NCBI GenBank assembly: GCA_036505795.1
Contig: DASXSU010000042.1
Location: forward strand, 1 to 26,553
Direction: 5' to 3'
Length of the DNA stretch: 26,553 bases
DNA from: NS-11 sp036505795
GTDB taxonomy: Bacteria > Nitrospirota > Nitrospiria > Nitrospirales > NS-4
Shown: in pieces, positions 14,734-22,645 of the stretch
Layout of the letters: each line of letters starts with the position of its first letter
Position numbering within the stretch: the stretch's first letter is position 1
Notes under the pieces: model-generated
Seen by the model: only the letters and a program-made list of their open reading frames with translations
Told to the model about the DNA's origin: nothing
Databases searched by the model: none
Program-made: the position numbers and the translations under genes

Positions 14734-16199
14734 CAGGACTCTCGCGGGGTCGGTGCAAGAGGTAGCTGAAAATGGACAGTTGTGCCCTTCCCGACTTCGC
14801 TCTCGATCCCGATTTGGCCACCGTGCGCCTCGACAACCTGTTTAGCAAACGACAATCCCAGTCCACTACCCGCAAGCGTCGTCCCTCCGAGCTGCTTTCC
14901 CTGGTAGAACCGATCAAACACATGGGACAGGTCCTCCGAAGGGATGCCGGGGCCGCTATCCGACACTGAGAGACCAACAGTGTTCCGCTCTTCGTCAACA
15001 CTGAGCCGGAGCGTGACAGTTCCGCCGGTCGGGCTGAATTTCAGTGCGTTAGATAGCAGATTGTCGAGGGCTTGTTCAACGCGCGCGCCGTCCATGGGAA
15101 CCCACAGCTGCCCTGAAGGAAAATCCGACACGATCTGAATGTGCTTGCCCTCCGCCAATAGCCGTACCTTATTGATCGAACTCTCTGCAACCCGTTTCAG
15201 CTCGCTCGGGACGATTTGATATTCCATCATGCCCGCCTCCATCTTGGAGAGGTCCAATAGAGTGGATATCAAATGTATCAAGCGCTGGCTGCTGTCGCTC
15301 ATGATCCGAAGAATCTGGCGCTGGTCATTGTTCAACGGGCCCGGAATTTGATCAAGCAGGAGGTGAGTCCCTTCCCGCATGGATGCCAGCGGCGTCCGCA
15401 GTTCATGCGAAATGTGCGCAAGAAACTCGCTTTTCATGTCATCCAGTTCCTGAAGTTTTGTACGCATCCAGTTTGCAGTGTCGACCAGCGAACGCAGGTC
15501 ACGGGGAGCCGAGATATCGACAAATTCCGAAAAGTTGCCTTGTCCGATCTGTCGGAATTGCTCCTGAAGCCGCCGGAGGGGACGAAGAATACTAAAGCTG
15601 GCGAGGCCGGCCAAGCCCAAGGCCAATAGCAGGGTCGCGAGGCCCAGTTCGCTGGTGATCTCCTCCGCGTTGGCCGAGCGCGCCCGGGCATCGCTCAAGA
15701 CACCGGCGATCTTGATATCATGAAGATCAATGTATGTTTGCAAGCGTGCCGTCATGTCGTCGATAAGACGTTCACGGCGGTGTTCATGATCGGTATCTGA
15801 CCCCGCCCGTTCTCGGCGGCGGATGCTGTTCCGAAAGAGCACCTGGTATTCCTCATAGAGCTTCGACACGTCGCCAAGCAGCTTGCGGCCCTCGGCCGAG
15901 CTCTCCTGTGCCCGAACTTTGGCAAAAGTCTGACGAAATTGCTCTCCTTCCTCCTTAAAATTCTTGAGGAATACCGAGTCCCGAACGGCGAGATACTGTT
16001 TATCGCTGCGAAGCTGGCTGTAGAGGTTGGTAATCAGGAGTTGGGCGCTTTCGATCGCCGGGTAGTGGTAGGACACTAACTGCGTACTCAGGGCCGTCAG
16101 CTGACGAACCTGGCGAAGGGCGTAGATATTGACAGCGGCCATGAGAGCGACAATTGCCAGTGAACTCAGGACGAGACGCCAGAAAATCGAGAGCCGCAT
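14733..16199 (-). CDS. Membrane sensor histidine kinase, GlrK/QseE-like
   Basis: 488 aa. TM1 at ~9-29, a periplasmic helical sensor region (~30-184), TM2 at ~185-205, a HAMP domain (~206-258), a HisKA domain with phosphoacceptor H265 in FLAHISHELRTPLASMREG, and a HATPase domain with N-box DNLLSNALKF, G1 DSGPGIP and G2 GSGLGLSFAKQ. The H-box wording LRTPLASMREG is that of the GlrK group. It should phosphorylate D54 of the regulator encoded two genes downstream. The ATG at 16199 has GGAG 8 nt upstream. The periplasmic part is rich in Arg/Glu and long helices, a typical four-helix-bundle sensor; the ligand is unknown. First gene of the three-gene operon. Confidence 0.92.
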   Translation of the reverse strand: MRLSIFWRLVLSSLAIVALMAAVNIYALRQVRQLTALSTQLVSYHYPAIESAQLLITNLYSQLRSDKQYLAVRDSVFLKNFKEEGEQFRQTFAKVRAQESSAEGRKLLGDVSKLYEEYQVLFRNSIRRRERAGSDTDHEHRRERLIDDMTARLQTYIDLHDIKIAGVLSDARARSANAEEITSELGLATLLLALGLAGLASFSILRPLRRLQEQFRQIGQGNFSEFVDISAPRDLRSLVDTANWMRTKLQELDDMKSEFLAHISHELRTPLASMREGTHLLLDQIPGPLNNDQRQILRIMSDSSQRLIHLISTLLDLSKMEAGMMEYQIVPSELKRVAESSINKVRLLAEGKHIQIVSDFPSGQLWVPMDGARVEQALDNLLSNALKFSPTGGTVTLRLSVDEERNTVGLSVSDSGPGIPSEDLSHVFDRFYQGKQLGGTTLAGSGLGLSFAKQVVEAHGGQIGIESEVGKGTTVHFQLPLAPTPRES

Positions 16200-16231
16200 A
16201 AAAAGGGCTCCGAAAGTTGGGGGTGCTATAC

Positions 16232-16247
16232 AGCAACGGGGAGACCA
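16232..16247 (-). promoter_or_regulatory. Possible sigma54 (-24/-12) promoter of the kinase operon
   Basis: On the minus strand TGGTCTCCCCGTTGCT keeps TGG at -24 and TTGCT at -12 with the required 10 nt between GG and GC. The CAC after TGG is replaced by TCT. Predicted start is near 16221, about 22 nt before the ATG. Autoregulation by the sigma54-dependent regulator of the same operon would be natural. The match is imperfect. Confidence 0.35.
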
Positions 16248-16314
16248 TACAGGCCTTCGTCTGAAGAATCAACAAAACTGGATCGGATGCGAGTGTCAGA
16301 TCAGCAGGGAGGCC

Positions 16315-17268
16315 TCAGAGCCGGACTTCAATATAACTCTGATCCTTGAGGTTTTTGATCCAGGCTTGGTAGGCATCCTCGGATTTTAACTGATAGACGG
16401 CATTACGGATGTCCTCACGAACCTCGTCGAATGGCCGATACTGAGCCGGTTTTAGTTCGTCCACCCGAATGATGTGCATCCCCAACGGCGAGGCGATGGG
16501 CTCCGATGACTGTCCTGGACTCAACCCTTGGATGGCGTTTTGAATCTGCGGCAGCATATCGCCGATGCGCACAAACCCCAAGCTGCCGCCTCGTCGGCCT
16601 TCCGGTCCTTCAGAATGCTGGGCGGCAAGCTCTTCGAAGCGTTCACCTTTCTTAAGCGAAGCGTAGATGCGCTGCACCTTCTCGCGCACCTGCAGCATCT
16701 CCGTGCCGGGTCCCAAGGCAATCAGGATCTGACTGATGCGTACTTCGGGGGGCAATAGGAATCGCTCCTGATGCTGCTCGTAAAACCGGTGCAATTCCTC
16801 GTCGGAGACCATGAGGCTGGACCGCACCTGCTGATTGATGATGCGGAGCGCGGTGAGTTGATCCTTGATGGAGGCCATCTCTTTGGGGTCGTTTTCATTA
16901 GGCGCCTCTCCAAGTCTTCGGAGGCGGGCAATTGCGTCCTTGACTTCCTCGTCCGTTACTTTGATTCCGCGGCGCTTTGCGATCTGAATCTGCAGTTTTC
17001 GCTCGATCATTCGATTGATGCCCATATAATCAATCTGGCGGAGACGCCGATCCAGCTCGGGCCCCTTGAAGCGTTGCCGGGCTTGAGTCTTGACGTCGTT
17101 GACTTCCTCCTCGAGCTCCGTTTGCGTGATCACCTCCGTATTAATGACGGCGACAATGCGATCGCGCACCGCGCTCCATGCCGCCGGGAGATTCAGGAAC
17201 AGAGACGCCAGCAAAAAGAGGCCCGTACCGGATAATCGGGCGGCGTATGGGAGAAGCTTATCGAGCAT
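16315..17268 (-). CDS. SurA-like periplasmic chaperone / peptidyl-prolyl isomerase
   Basis: 317 aa from the ATG at 17268, chosen because it gives a proper signal peptide (MLDKLLPYAARLSGTGLFLL, cleavage near AAWSA) right before the SurA N-terminal motif VRDRIVAVINTEVITQTELEEEV; longer in-frame starts would put over 40 residues before the signal. The N-terminal chaperone core runs to ~residue 185, and one parvulin domain follows (EVRISQILIALG ... HSEGPEGRRGGSLGFVRIGDMLPQ ... SPLGMHIIRVDELKP). E. coli SurA has two parvulin domains; this one has one. It assists outer-membrane protein folding. The start overlaps the stop of the upstream PpiC lipoprotein gene by 11 bp, so coupling is likely. Last gene of the rfaE2-mfd operon. 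Confidence 0.87.
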   Translation of the reverse strand: MLDKLLPYAARLSGTGLFLLASLFLNLPAAWSAVRDRIVAVINTEVITQTELEEEVNDVKTQARQRFKGPELDRRLRQIDYMGINRMIERKLQIQIAKRRGIKVTDEEVKDAIARLRRLGEAPNENDPKEMASIKDQLTALRIINQQVRSSLMVSDEELHRFYEQHQERFLLPPEVRISQILIALGPGTEMLQVREKVQRIYASLKKGERFEELAAQHSEGPEGRRGGSLGFVRIGDMLPQIQNAIQGLSPGQSSEPIASPLGMHIIRVDELKPAQYRPFDEVREDIRNAVYQLKSEDAYQAWIKNLKDQSYIEVRL

Positions 17269-18178
17269 CGGACGCGGGCGCCGCAGCGCGAGGGGAAGAA
17301 TCCGGAATGGGAGCGTCTTGGACGCGAAGCTTGGCATTGGCGCGAAGAGACGCAACCAACTCCTTAAAGCGCTTTTGTTTTTTATCAATCAGGACCTGGT
17401 CTTTGACCTGATCTTTTGCGTCTTCGTAGGACATGGCCGGGCCCGGAACGCGTTCCACCAACTTGATGAGATGATATCCGAACTGGGTGGCGACCGGTTG
17501 ACTGATTTCGCCGGGCTTGAGCGTCATGAGCGCCCTTTCAAACTCCGGGACCGTTTGGCCCTTCTTCAGCATTCCGAGATCGCCGCCTTTGCTTCTGGTG
17601 GTAGTATCGATAGATGCCTTCCGCGCAAGTGCCGCAAAGTCCTCTCCTTGCGACAGTCGTTTCCTGAGGTCGGCAGCTTCGGCCTCTGTTTTCACAAGGA
17701 TATGACTGGCACGAAATTCCTCCGGCGCCGTGAAGGTGCCTGGATGCGCATTGTAATACGCTTTTGTCTCCTCCGAAGAGACGCTCACGCGCGAGTCGAC
17801 CTCTTCGCGCATGAGCACGTCTAAGATGCTTCGTTCTTTAAACCGTTCGAGACGCTCCAAGACAAGCCGGTCGCGATCAATCCCCCGTTTTTTGGCTTCT
17901 TGAAGCAGCACTTCCCGGTCGATCAACTCATCAAGGAATCTCTTGCGTCCTTCGGGCCCCGGATATTTCTTGCGGGCGTACTCCGGGAGTTGGGACCAAC
18001 GGACATCGAACTCGCTGATTGTGATAGGCTTGCCGTTAACGACTGCCAAGGCCTGCCCAGAGTCATCCGGCTTTTGACGACAGGCGCCCAGAATCAACAG
18101 AAGAATGACCAGCGCACTCGCGGTTTTAGGAAAGGGTGGCACCCCCGATCGTTTACGTATTTCCTGGGTTTTTATCAT
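17258..18178 (-). CDS. PpiC/parvulin-type peptidyl-prolyl isomerase lipoprotein
   Basis: 306 aa from the ATG at 18178 (GGAGG lies only 2 nt upstream, tighter than usual). A hydrophobic signal ends LILGAC, so Cys33 is the lipidation site. A SurA-N-like segment opens with ALAVVNGKPITISEFDVRW, followed by FLDELIDREVLLQEAKKRGI. One rotamase domain reads FRASHILVKTEAEA ... LARKASIDTTTRSKGGDLGMLKKGQTVPEFERAL ... QFGYHLIKLVE. The tail (residues ~280-306) is Ala/Pro-rich. It overlaps mfd by 26 bp and the SurA-like gene by 11 bp. A membrane-anchored foldase working with the secreted chaperone next to it is the natural reading. Confidence 0.88.
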   Translation of the reverse strand: MIKTQEIRKRSGVPPFPKTASALVILLLILGACRQKPDDSGQALAVVNGKPITISEFDVRWSQLPEYARKKYPGPEGRKRFLDELIDREVLLQEAKKRGIDRDRLVLERLERFKERSILDVLMREEVDSRVSVSSEETKAYYNAHPGTFTAPEEFRASHILVKTEAEAADLRKRLSQGEDFAALARKASIDTTTRSKGGDLGMLKKGQTVPEFERALMTLKPGEISQPVATQFGYHLIKLVERVPGPAMSYEDAKDQVKDQVLIDKKQKRFKELVASLRANAKLRVQDAPIPDSSPRAAAPASDAR

Positions 18179-21100
18179 AGCCTCCAAGGACTTGCAAGGT
18201 TCTTTTGATCTCCTGGAAGACATTCTTCCATGCCTGGTCACCCCCAAGCAACTGAAACGCGTGCGGGGAGGAGAAGCGGAGCTTTGACCGGTAATGATCC
18301 ATAAGCTGGCGAACTGCCTCTTGTGCCGGTAGCAACTGAGGGTCGAAACTGAAAGCGATCACGCCGGGGCTCACCTGAATGCTTACGGCTCGCGCAGTTT
18401 TGGCAAGCAGGCGGACTTCCATCACCTCAAATAAGCGTTCCACGGGATCCGGTACCGGGCCGTATCGATCCAGCAGCTCGCCGTGCAATTGAGCCAGGTC
18501 TCCAGGTTGGCGGCTCGACGAAAGGCGCTTGTACAAAGAGAGACGTTGCGAGACGTCATCCACATACTCGTCCGGAATGAAGGCGGAGACCTGCAGTTGG
18601 AGGGCAGGCTCCATTTCCTGGACTACCGCTTGGCCTTTGAGTTCTCGCACGGCCTCTTCGAGCATTTGCATATAGAGTTCAAACCCGACGGCCCCGATAT
18701 GGCCTGATTGCTCCTGTCCAAGCAGGTTGCCGCCACCGCGGATTTCCATGTCGGCTGCCGCAATTCGGAATCCCGATCCCAATGCCGTAAAGTCTTGAAT
18801 GGCCTGCAAGCGTTTCTGCGCCTCGCCGGTCAGGATTTCTTGCTCAGGGACCAGGAAGTAGGCGTAGGCTTGATGACTGCCGCGGCCCACGCGCCCTCGC
18901 AGTTGATACAGCTGGGCCAGGCCGAAGGTGTCGGCGCGATCCACGAAGATCGTGTTCGCGTTGGGAATATCGAGGCCGGATTCGATAATGGCGGTGGAGA
19001 GCAGGACATCCGCTTCCTGGCTGTGAAATTTCAACATCACCGCCTCCACGAGACGGGAATGCATTTGCCCGTGCGCGACCACAATTCGCGCCTCCGGGAT
19101 GAGCTCCCGCAACCACGCGCCGGTGTGCTCAATGGAATGCACTCTATTATGGACGAAGAAGACCTGGCCGCCGCGACTCAACTCCCGAAGAATCGCCTCG
19201 CGGATGAGAGTCTTGCCGAACCGGGCGACTTGGGTGCGAATAGCTAAGCGATCGGCGGGCGGCGTTTCGATCACCGACAGCTCGCGAAGACCGGACATCG
19301 CCATCTGAAGGGTTCGTGGAATGGGGGTGGCAGTCAGCGTCAGGACGTCCAATTGCGCGCGCAGCAACTTGAGGCGTTCCTTGTGTTTCACGCCGAACCA
19401 TTGTTCTTCGTCGATGACTAACAGGCCCAGTTGGCGAAACTGCACGTCCTTTTGCAGAAGTCGGTGCGTGCCGATTACGATATCCAGCGTCCCATCGGCC
19501 AGCCCCCGTAAGGTGGCCTTTTGGTCCTTCGGGGTTTGAAAGCGGCTGAGGACGCCGACTTTAACCGGAAAAGGGGCGAAGCGTTCTGAGAAGGTCTCGA
19601 AATGTTGCTGGGCCAACAAAGTCGTGGGAACCACGACGGCCGCCTGCTTGTTGTCGATGACGGCTTTGAAGGCTGCGCGCATGGCGACCTCGGTCTTTCC
19701 ATAGCCCACATCCCCGCACACCAGGCGATCCATGGGCTTTTCTGTCTCCATATCCCGCCGCACGTCCTCAATCGCCCGCAATTGATCTTCTGTCTCCTCA
19801 TATTGAAAGGCGGCGTCAAATTCATGCGAAAGGATGCTTTCCGCTGTAAAAGGCGGCCGCATTCCCACCTCTCGAGCCGCCTGCACCGCGATCAGATCTT
19901 TGGCCATGTCCTGGATACCCTTGCGCACACGGCTTTTCGTTCGCTCCCATGTTTTGCCGCCCAAGCGGTCAAGTTTCGGAACGTGCTCTCCCGAGCCGAA
20001 ATAACGCTGTACTTGATTCAGCCGGTCCAGGGGGACGTAGACTTTATCGCCGCCCGCATACTCGACGATCAGGTAGTCACTCGTAAATCCTTGCACCGGA
20101 AGCCGCTGCAGTCCCACATAGCGGCCGATGCCGTGTTGGACGTGCACCACATAATCGCCGATCTTTAATTCCTCGACCGACTTGAGAAATGCCGCGCCTT
20201 TTGACGTCGTCGGGCTTTTGTGGCGAGCGCCTCGGGCAAATAACTCGTCCTCGGTAATTACGGCAAGAGGCGCAAGCGTCGCGTTCCAGGTGCCGGTAAC
20301 CTTGATCAGGCCTCCCGAGATGTCGCCTTCTACTAACGCGTATGGCGCGTGCGCGCCGACAGCCGCGACCGATTTTCCTCTCAACGGCTCTGCGGGCAGG
20401 TCGTGCTCTCGAAACAGCGAGCACAGGCGGTCCACCTGACCCCGGCTCCGCGCCACAATCGTCACCGGTCCTATCGAGCGGATCGCCTCAAGATGAGGAA
20501 TCGTTTCGGCGAACGGCCGGCCTTTGACCGCGATGCCAATGGCCTGGGGCCGCTGGGTTTCGAATCGGAACACCGCTGAGGCTTCTGATGCGTGATCTTC
20601 GGCCGATCCGATGGCGTCAATCGTCACGAGGCAATGCGCTCCCCCGGCTTCCAAGAGGTCGTTGAGAGGCAAAAACAACTCACTTGGAGGAGAAAGAGGC
20701 TCTGCCGAGGGGTCTAGCCCTGCATAGGCCGAGGCAGCTTCAGTGAGAAACGTCTCCGCCTGTTGCTGAAGCTCCAGTGGTTCATCGGCGACGAGTACCG
20801 GTGGCTTCGGAAAGTAGTCAAGAAGTGTCTGCATGGTCGGGTAGACGGCCGGGGCCCGCCACTCGGCGTCCGGACCAAGGGGTTCGAGCGCCTGTGGCCC
20901 TTCGCGCAGCAGTTCCCTAGCGGGGAGCACCCGTAATTCAGTAGCCCGGCCTGCTGATTTTTGCGTCGAGGGATCAAATACTCGCAGGGTCTCAACGGTA
21001 TCGCCCAAAAATTCGATCCGATAAGGGGCGGCCTGATCGGAGGAGAATAGATCAACGATTCCACCGCGCACCGCGAACTCGCCGGGCGCCTCGACCGCCG

Positions 21101-21629
21101 AGACTCTGGTATAGCCGAGCCGCAACAACCGGCTGATAAATTCCGTACGCTCGATGACGCTTCCTGACTTCAAGTTAAGAGAGGCTTCACGAAGGGTCTG
21201 TTGGGGTAGAAGACGTTGAAGAAACGCCGGTACTGATGTGATCAGTAGATGAGACCTCTTTGCCGCGAGCTGATCCAGCGCTCGCATGCGTGTTCCAACT
21301 ATCTCAACGGGCGGTCGAGTGGAGGAATACGGCAACTGTCCCCATTCCGGGAACAAGAGAATGTGATCAACAGAAGCGCCGAACAGCTTATGAAAAAACA
21401 CCAAATCGGCATGGAGGTCTTCCGCCGCCTCCTCGGTAGAGGCAAGCACCACCATCGAGCGACGCTTGTCCGAAAAGGACAGTGCCAGAGTGGAGAGCAC
21501 GAGACTCTTGCCCGATCCTGCCAACCCCAATAGCGCAATCGGGCTGCGTTGGGCCTCAATAGCAGTAAGAATCGGATCGACGAAACCGGTCCAGCCGGCC
21601 GGAAGCACAGGACTCGAAGTGGCGATCAT
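18153..21629 (-). CDS. mfd: Transcription-repair coupling factor Mfd
   Basis: 1158 aa, full length. Displaces RNA polymerase stalled at DNA lesions and recruits UvrA. Order of parts: UvrB-like module (1-~330) beginning LLGLAGSGKS, the RNA-polymerase-interacting domain (SVEELKIGDYVVHVQHGIGRYVGL and VEYAGGDKVYVPLDRLNQVQRY), RecG-like helicase motor with Walker A GDVGYGKTE (residues 639-647), DEEQWFG (740-746) and LTATPIPRTLQMAMSG, then the TRG region and the C-terminal regulatory domain. Two oddities: an intact Walker A (G35-LAGS-G40-K41-S42) in the module that is degenerate in E. coli Mfd, and Trp744 where DEEQRFG/DEEHRFG is usual. The ATG overlaps the rfaE2 stop by one base. Confidence 0.95.
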   Translation of the reverse strand: MIATSSPVLPAGWTGFVDPILTAIEAQRSPIALLGLAGSGKSLVLSTLALSFSDKRRSMVVLASTEEAAEDLHADLVFFHKLFGASVDHILLFPEWGQLPYSSTRPPVEIVGTRMRALDQLAAKRSHLLITSVPAFLQRLLPQQTLREASLNLKSGSVIERTEFISRLLRLGYTRVSAVEAPGEFAVRGGIVDLFSSDQAAPYRIEFLGDTVETLRVFDPSTQKSAGRATELRVLPARELLREGPQALEPLGPDAEWRAPAVYPTMQTLLDYFPKPPVLVADEPLELQQQAETFLTEAASAYAGLDPSAEPLSPPSELFLPLNDLLEAGGAHCLVTIDAIGSAEDHASEASAVFRFETQRPQAIGIAVKGRPFAETIPHLEAIRSIGPVTIVARSRGQVDRLCSLFREHDLPAEPLRGKSVAAVGAHAPYALVEGDISGGLIKVTGTWNATLAPLAVITEDELFARGARHKSPTTSKGAAFLKSVEELKIGDYVVHVQHGIGRYVGLQRLPVQGFTSDYLIVEYAGGDKVYVPLDRLNQVQRYFGSGEHVPKLDRLGGKTWERTKSRVRKGIQDMAKDLIAVQAAREVGMRPPFTAESILSHEFDAAFQYEETEDQLRAIEDVRRDMETEKPMDRLVCGDVGYGKTEVAMRAAFKAVIDNKQAAVVVPTTLLAQQHFETFSERFAPFPVKVGVLSRFQTPKDQKATLRGLADGTLDIVIGTHRLLQKDVQFRQLGLLVIDEEQWFGVKHKERLKLLRAQLDVLTLTATPIPRTLQMAMSGLRELSVIETPPADRLAIRTQVARFGKTLIREAILRELSRGGQVFFVHNRVHSIEHTGAWLRELIPEARIVVAHGQMHSRLVEAVMLKFHSQEADVLLSTAIIESGLDIPNANTIFVDRADTFGLAQLYQLRGRVGRGSHQAYAYFLVPEQEILTGEAQKRLQAIQDFTALGSGFRIAAADMEIRGGGNLLGQEQSGHIGAVGFELYMQMLEEAVRELKGQAVVQEMEPALQLQVSAFIPDEYVDDVSQRLSLYKRLSSSRQPGDLAQLHGELLDRYGPVPDPVERLFEVMEVRLLAKTARAVSIQVSPGVIAFSFDPQLLPAQEAVRQLMDHYRSKLRFSSPHAFQLLGGDQAWKNVFQEIKRTLQVLGGYDKNPGNT

Positions 21630-22102
21630 CAGGATAGCTTTTGAATTCGCTGTATCAGCAGAGTCGTGGAAATATCCGGCACCAGCGGAAGAGTCAGGAC
21701 CTGCCCGCCTCGGGCTTCGACAATATCGCGGCCTACGATACGATCGACCGGCCAGTCGCCCCCTTTGACCAGAACATCCGGCTGAAGAGCTTGAATAAGG
21801 TCCCGAGGATCGGGTGCATCAAAAATCACGACATGGTCTACGCAGGCAAGCGCCGCAAGGATTTCGGCTCGCTGTCCTTCGGCGACAAGGGGACGTCCCG
21901 GTTTGATACTCCGCAGCGAGGCGTCGCTATTGAGCCCCACCACTAAGCAGTCCCCCAGCGCTCTGGCTTGTTGCAAGAATCGGGTATGACCGACATGGAG
22001 CAAATCGAAACAGCCGTTTGTGAACACGATCCGTTCTGCGCGATTCCGCCGACTCTGAAGGGCCACTGACAGTTCTTGCGCGGTGAGCAGTTTCTCGGGC
22101 AT
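21629..22102 (-). CDS. rfaE2: Heptose-1-phosphate adenylyltransferase (stand-alone HldE C-terminal domain)
   Basis: 157 aa from the ATG at 22102. Transfers AMP from ATP to D-glycero-beta-D-manno-heptose 1-phosphate, giving ADP-heptose. Nucleotidyltransferase motif FTNGCFDLLHVGHTRFL (residues 27-43) holds the HxGH (36-39), with VGLNSDASLRSIKP, AALACVDHVVIFD, DVLVKGGDW and C-terminal ISTTLLIQRI as in HldE. In E. coli this domain is fused to a kinase; here it stands alone, so a separate kinase (RfaE1) should exist elsewhere. The frame is open up to an ATG at 22186 (28 extra residues, unlike the family), whose leader would fit the promoter at 22226-22255 better; the start is therefore uncertain. 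It overlaps mfd by one base. Confidence 0.9.
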   Translation of the reverse strand: MPEKLLTAQELSVALQSRRNRAERIVFTNGCFDLLHVGHTRFLQQARALGDCLVVGLNSDASLRSIKPGRPLVAEGQRAEILAALACVDHVVIFDAPDPRDLIQALQPDVLVKGGDWPVDRIVGRDIVEARGGQVLTLPLVPDISTTLLIQRIQKLS

Positions 22103-22225
22103 GCGTCCGATCACAGAACAGCTGACTGTGGCGAGGAGCGACGGATACCGTTCAAATCCGGCGGAGTCGCCGTCGGCCAGGATCATTCCTTGAAGGAGGA
22201 TTCCCGGCGACCAGGTGTATCAGTG

Positions 22226-22255
22226 ATCATAAACAGCCGCCCCGCTTGAAGTCAA
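22226..22255 (-). promoter_or_regulatory. Sigma70-like promoter of the rfaE2-mfd-ppiC-surA operon
   Basis: On the minus strand TTGACT (22250-22255), an 18-nt spacer and TATGAT (22226-22231). Predicted start is near 22219. It is back-to-back with the plus-strand promoter at 22274-22302. Confidence 0.55.
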
Positions 22256-22273
22256 ACGAGCAGGGGCGTTCCA

Positions 22274-22302
22274 TTGCCTATTGGGCACCGGTTGCTTAGA
22301 AT
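22274..22302 (+). promoter_or_regulatory. Sigma70-like promoter of the 90-aa gene
   Basis: TTGCCT (22274-22279), a 17-nt spacer, TAGAAT (22297-22302). Predicted start of transcription is near 22309, giving a ~40-nt leader to the TTG start codon at 22350. Confidence 0.5.
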
Positions 22303-22349
22303 ATGCCCCTCGGTGCCAGACAGTCTTTGACCTTTGAGGGAGTAGAAAT

Positions 22350-22622
22350 TTGGACGGGGTCCGCTTTGAACGCTTGACAGGCAAAGGTCATCATTATCCG
22401 GTGCTGCTGCATGTCGGCAGTAGTTATGTGCCGGTCACGGAGGCGACCATCAAGGAACTGAAAGAGCAAACGTTATTGCCCGGCGAGCGTTTTCTCGAGA
22501 TCCTCATCGAAAAACTCGGATACTCGAACTACTTGAAGGAGCAAATCCGTCGGGAGCTCAAAAAAACCGGAGATCCTGTCACTCAGGCGACGGTGCTGCA
22601 AGGCATCGTCCGCGAACTATAG
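22350..22622 (+). CDS. Small protein of unknown function (90 aa)
   Basis: TTG start with GAGGGAG 7 nt upstream and a promoter-like sequence at 22274. The sequence is soluble, basic and well structured by eye: a beta-rich first third (VRFERLTGKGHHYPVLLHVGSS) and a helical remainder (TEATIKELKEQTLLPGERFLEILIEKLG), ending QATVLQGIVREL. Charge pattern and codon use resemble a real gene. I do not recognise a family. It is monocistronic, 23 bp from the convergent end of the TPR gene. No catalytic or metal-binding motif is evident apart from a GHH near residue 13. Confidence 0.6.
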   Translation: MDGVRFERLTGKGHHYPVLLHVGSSYVPVTEATIKELKEQTLLPGERFLEILIEKLGYSNYLKEQIRRELKKTGDPVTQATVLQGIVREL

Positions 22623-22645
22623 ATTTCAAAAGAACTGTTTCGGGT

